Source of the DNA: Streptomyces sp. adm13(2018)
Lineage (GTDB): Bacteria > Actinomycetota > Actinomycetes > Streptomycetales > Streptomycetaceae
DNA length: 36,750 nucleotides
Direction of reading: 5' to 3'
Assembly: GCF_008042145.1 (NCBI RefSeq)
Contig: NZ_RDBH01000065.1
Location: 1 to 36,750 of the forward strand
The notes under the pieces were generated by a model. It did not search any database, was not told the DNA's origin, and saw only the letters and a program-made list of their open reading frames with translations. Both the position numbers and the translations under genes were made by a program. Below, in pieces: positions 36,079-36,750 of the stretch; the stretch's first letter is position 1, and every line of letters starts with the position of its first letter.

Positions 36079-36276
36079 TCAGTCCTGGCGGCCGGGGGTC
36101 GGCTCGGCGCCGGGGAGCATGGCCGCGATCTGGAAGCCGGCCCAGGTGATGACGACGCCGAAGATGAGCCCGGCCTGCGACTCGGTGATGTCGGCGGCCT
36201 GCGCGAGGACCGGGGCGAGGTGCACGCCAACCAGGCCGAGGCCGAGGGCGATGAGGAGGGAGACGGCGATGCGCAC
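36079..36276 (-). CDS. Small membrane protein (65 aa)
   Basis: It opens at GTG 36276 with AGGAG 7 bases upstream and reads MRIAVSLLIALGLGLVGVHL, then APVLAQAADITESQAGLIFG and VVITWAGFQIAAMLPGAEPT. Two membrane segments at about 3-24 and 34-53 are joined by a short loop, and the end is polar. Like the 72-aa protein at 35288 it resembles Spd-type spread proteins of Streptomyces plasmids by size and topology; a holin-like role is an alternative but the place, far from the lysis genes, speaks against it. It lies 10 bases after the gene that ends at 36286. Confidence 0.65.
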   Translation of the reverse strand: MRIAVSLLIALGLGLVGVHLAPVLAQAADITESQAGLIFGVVITWAGFQIAAMLPGAEPTPGRQD

Positions 36277-36285
36277 GGCGGGCTC

Positions 36286-36744
36286 CTAGCGGGGGTCGGG
36301 GGTGTCGAGGACGTGCTGGCGGTAGCGGAGTGCGGCGGCGAGCGCGGCGTCGCATTCGTCGCTGCCGCCGTGTCGGTCGGCTTCGGCCTTGCCGGCCTGG
36401 GTGGCGGCGACGATCTCGTCGGCTGCGGCGAGGGCCTGGTCGCGGGTGACCATCACGTGCTGCTGCTTCGGCCAGCCGCGAACGACGGTGAATCCCTGGC
36501 CCTGAAGGGCAAGCAGCCGGCCGAATAGCGGACCGTGGTCGTGGACGATGCCGTCGACCGACGCTCGCTGGCGGTAGCGTCCGTCAACCTCGCCGGGCTG
36601 GGAACCGACGGTGACGAACCCGGCCCGATTGAGGGTTACCAGGACCGGCACGAGGTGCCGGGCGCCGTTCTCCTCCTCCGCGCCGAACTCATCGGACAGG
36701 TAGCCGGGCCAGTTCGGGACCCGGCCTTCCAGCCAGCCGGCCAT
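36286..36744 (-). CDS. ORF fused at a repeat junction (DUF6919 N-part plus small protein)
   Basis: Read from ATG 36744, the first 97 residues equal those of the DUF6919-like protein, ending WPKQQHV; then the sequence switches at 36451/36452 to MVTRDQALAAADEIVAATQA and a helical end, QHVLDTPDPR, stopping at 36286. The second part is itself a plausible 55-aa protein with its own ATG at 36453, whose three bases span the repeat junction. No ribosome site precedes that ATG in this arrangement. The fusion is therefore most likely a product of the duplication or of misassembly at the window edge, and the native gene is probably 36286-36453 with different upstream DNA. Confidence 0.45.
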   Translation of the reverse strand: MAGWLEGRVPNWPGYLSDEFGAEEENGARHLVPVLVTLNRAGFVTVGSQPGEVDGRYRQRASVDGIVHDHGPLFGRLLALQGQGFTVVRGWPKQQHVMVTRDQALAAADEIVAATQAGKAEADRHGGSDECDAALAAALRYRQHVLDTPDPR

Positions 36745-36750
36745 GTTCTG
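36452..36750. repeat. 299-bp exact repeat, copy at window edge
   Basis: This is identical to 35702-36000 up to the last base of the window. The copy may continue beyond the edge, in which case the unit is a tandem duplication of at least 750 bp holding the DUF6919 5' part and three small genes. Confidence 0.95.

Noticed and set aside
1-36750. Search for tRNA genes, CRISPR arrays, insertion-sequence ends, integrase genes and attachment repeats
   Set aside because: None could be recognised; the only long repeat is the 299-bp copy at the right edge, which is not a tRNA end or an inverted terminal repeat.

Overview
The window is high-GC actinobacterial DNA, most likely from Streptomyces. GTG starts, ATGA/GTGA stop-start overlaps, leaderless genes with TAnnnT boxes, and families typical of Streptomyces (DUF6221-, DUF6233-, DUF6197-, DUF6919- and DUF2637-like proteins) all point there. 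About 34 kb, from 36.7 kb down to 2.65 kb, is read almost entirely from the minus strand and forms one mobile element.

Layout: (1) 1-2535, a flank of small genes: a frame-broken small ORF, an XRE-type regulator behind a pair of ATGATCAT palindromes, and short hypothetical genes of which four look leaderless. (2) 2653-4810 (minus), the end of the late phage operon: PGRP/amidase-type endolysin, holin-like protein, two further membrane proteins, a small acidic ORF and a strong hairpin terminator. (3) 4875-15738, a siphovirus tail module: tip and fibre proteins, DUF5047-like protein, 743-aa minor tail protein, 1488-aa tape measure with an NlpC/P60-like domain, tail assembly chaperones with a lambda-type GGGAAAG -1 frameshift, and major tail protein. 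(4) 15808-24312, head and connector module: tail terminator, gp10-like, stopper and adaptor proteins, a GT-B glycosyltransferase, major capsid protein, scaffold, MuF-like protein, portal, TerL and TerS. (5) 24313-30038: a structured non-coding stretch that could hold cos, then an Ala-rich coiled-coil fibre, small proteins, an HNH nuclease, a SAM methyltransferase, a DUF4352-like lipoprotein in its own transcription unit, a LamG-like protein with 20-residue repeats, another virion-type protein and a small HTH protein. A hairpin at 30059-30084 bounds this block upstream.

(6) 30163-36750 is different in kind. It looks like the transfer region of a Streptomyces plasmid or actinomycete integrative-conjugative element: an FtsK/SpoIIIE (TraB-like) ATPase, a DUF2637 membrane/coiled-coil protein, small Spd-like membrane proteins, a DUF6919 protein and small accessory genes. 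Beside the 3' end of the ftsK-like gene lies an array of TGTCAC/GTGACA motifs arranged symmetrically around a perfect palindrome, overlapping a promoter.

The most notable picture is therefore a hybrid: a complete siphoviral virion and lysis gene set joined, on one strand, to a conjugation-type DNA translocase module. No integrase, replication initiator or partition gene lies in the window, so prophage, phage-plasmid and hybrid ICE cannot be told apart. The last 299 bases are an exact copy of 35702-36000, meaning either a tandem duplication or an assembly artefact at the edge. All functional names rest on reading the translations and on family knowledge; no database search was run.
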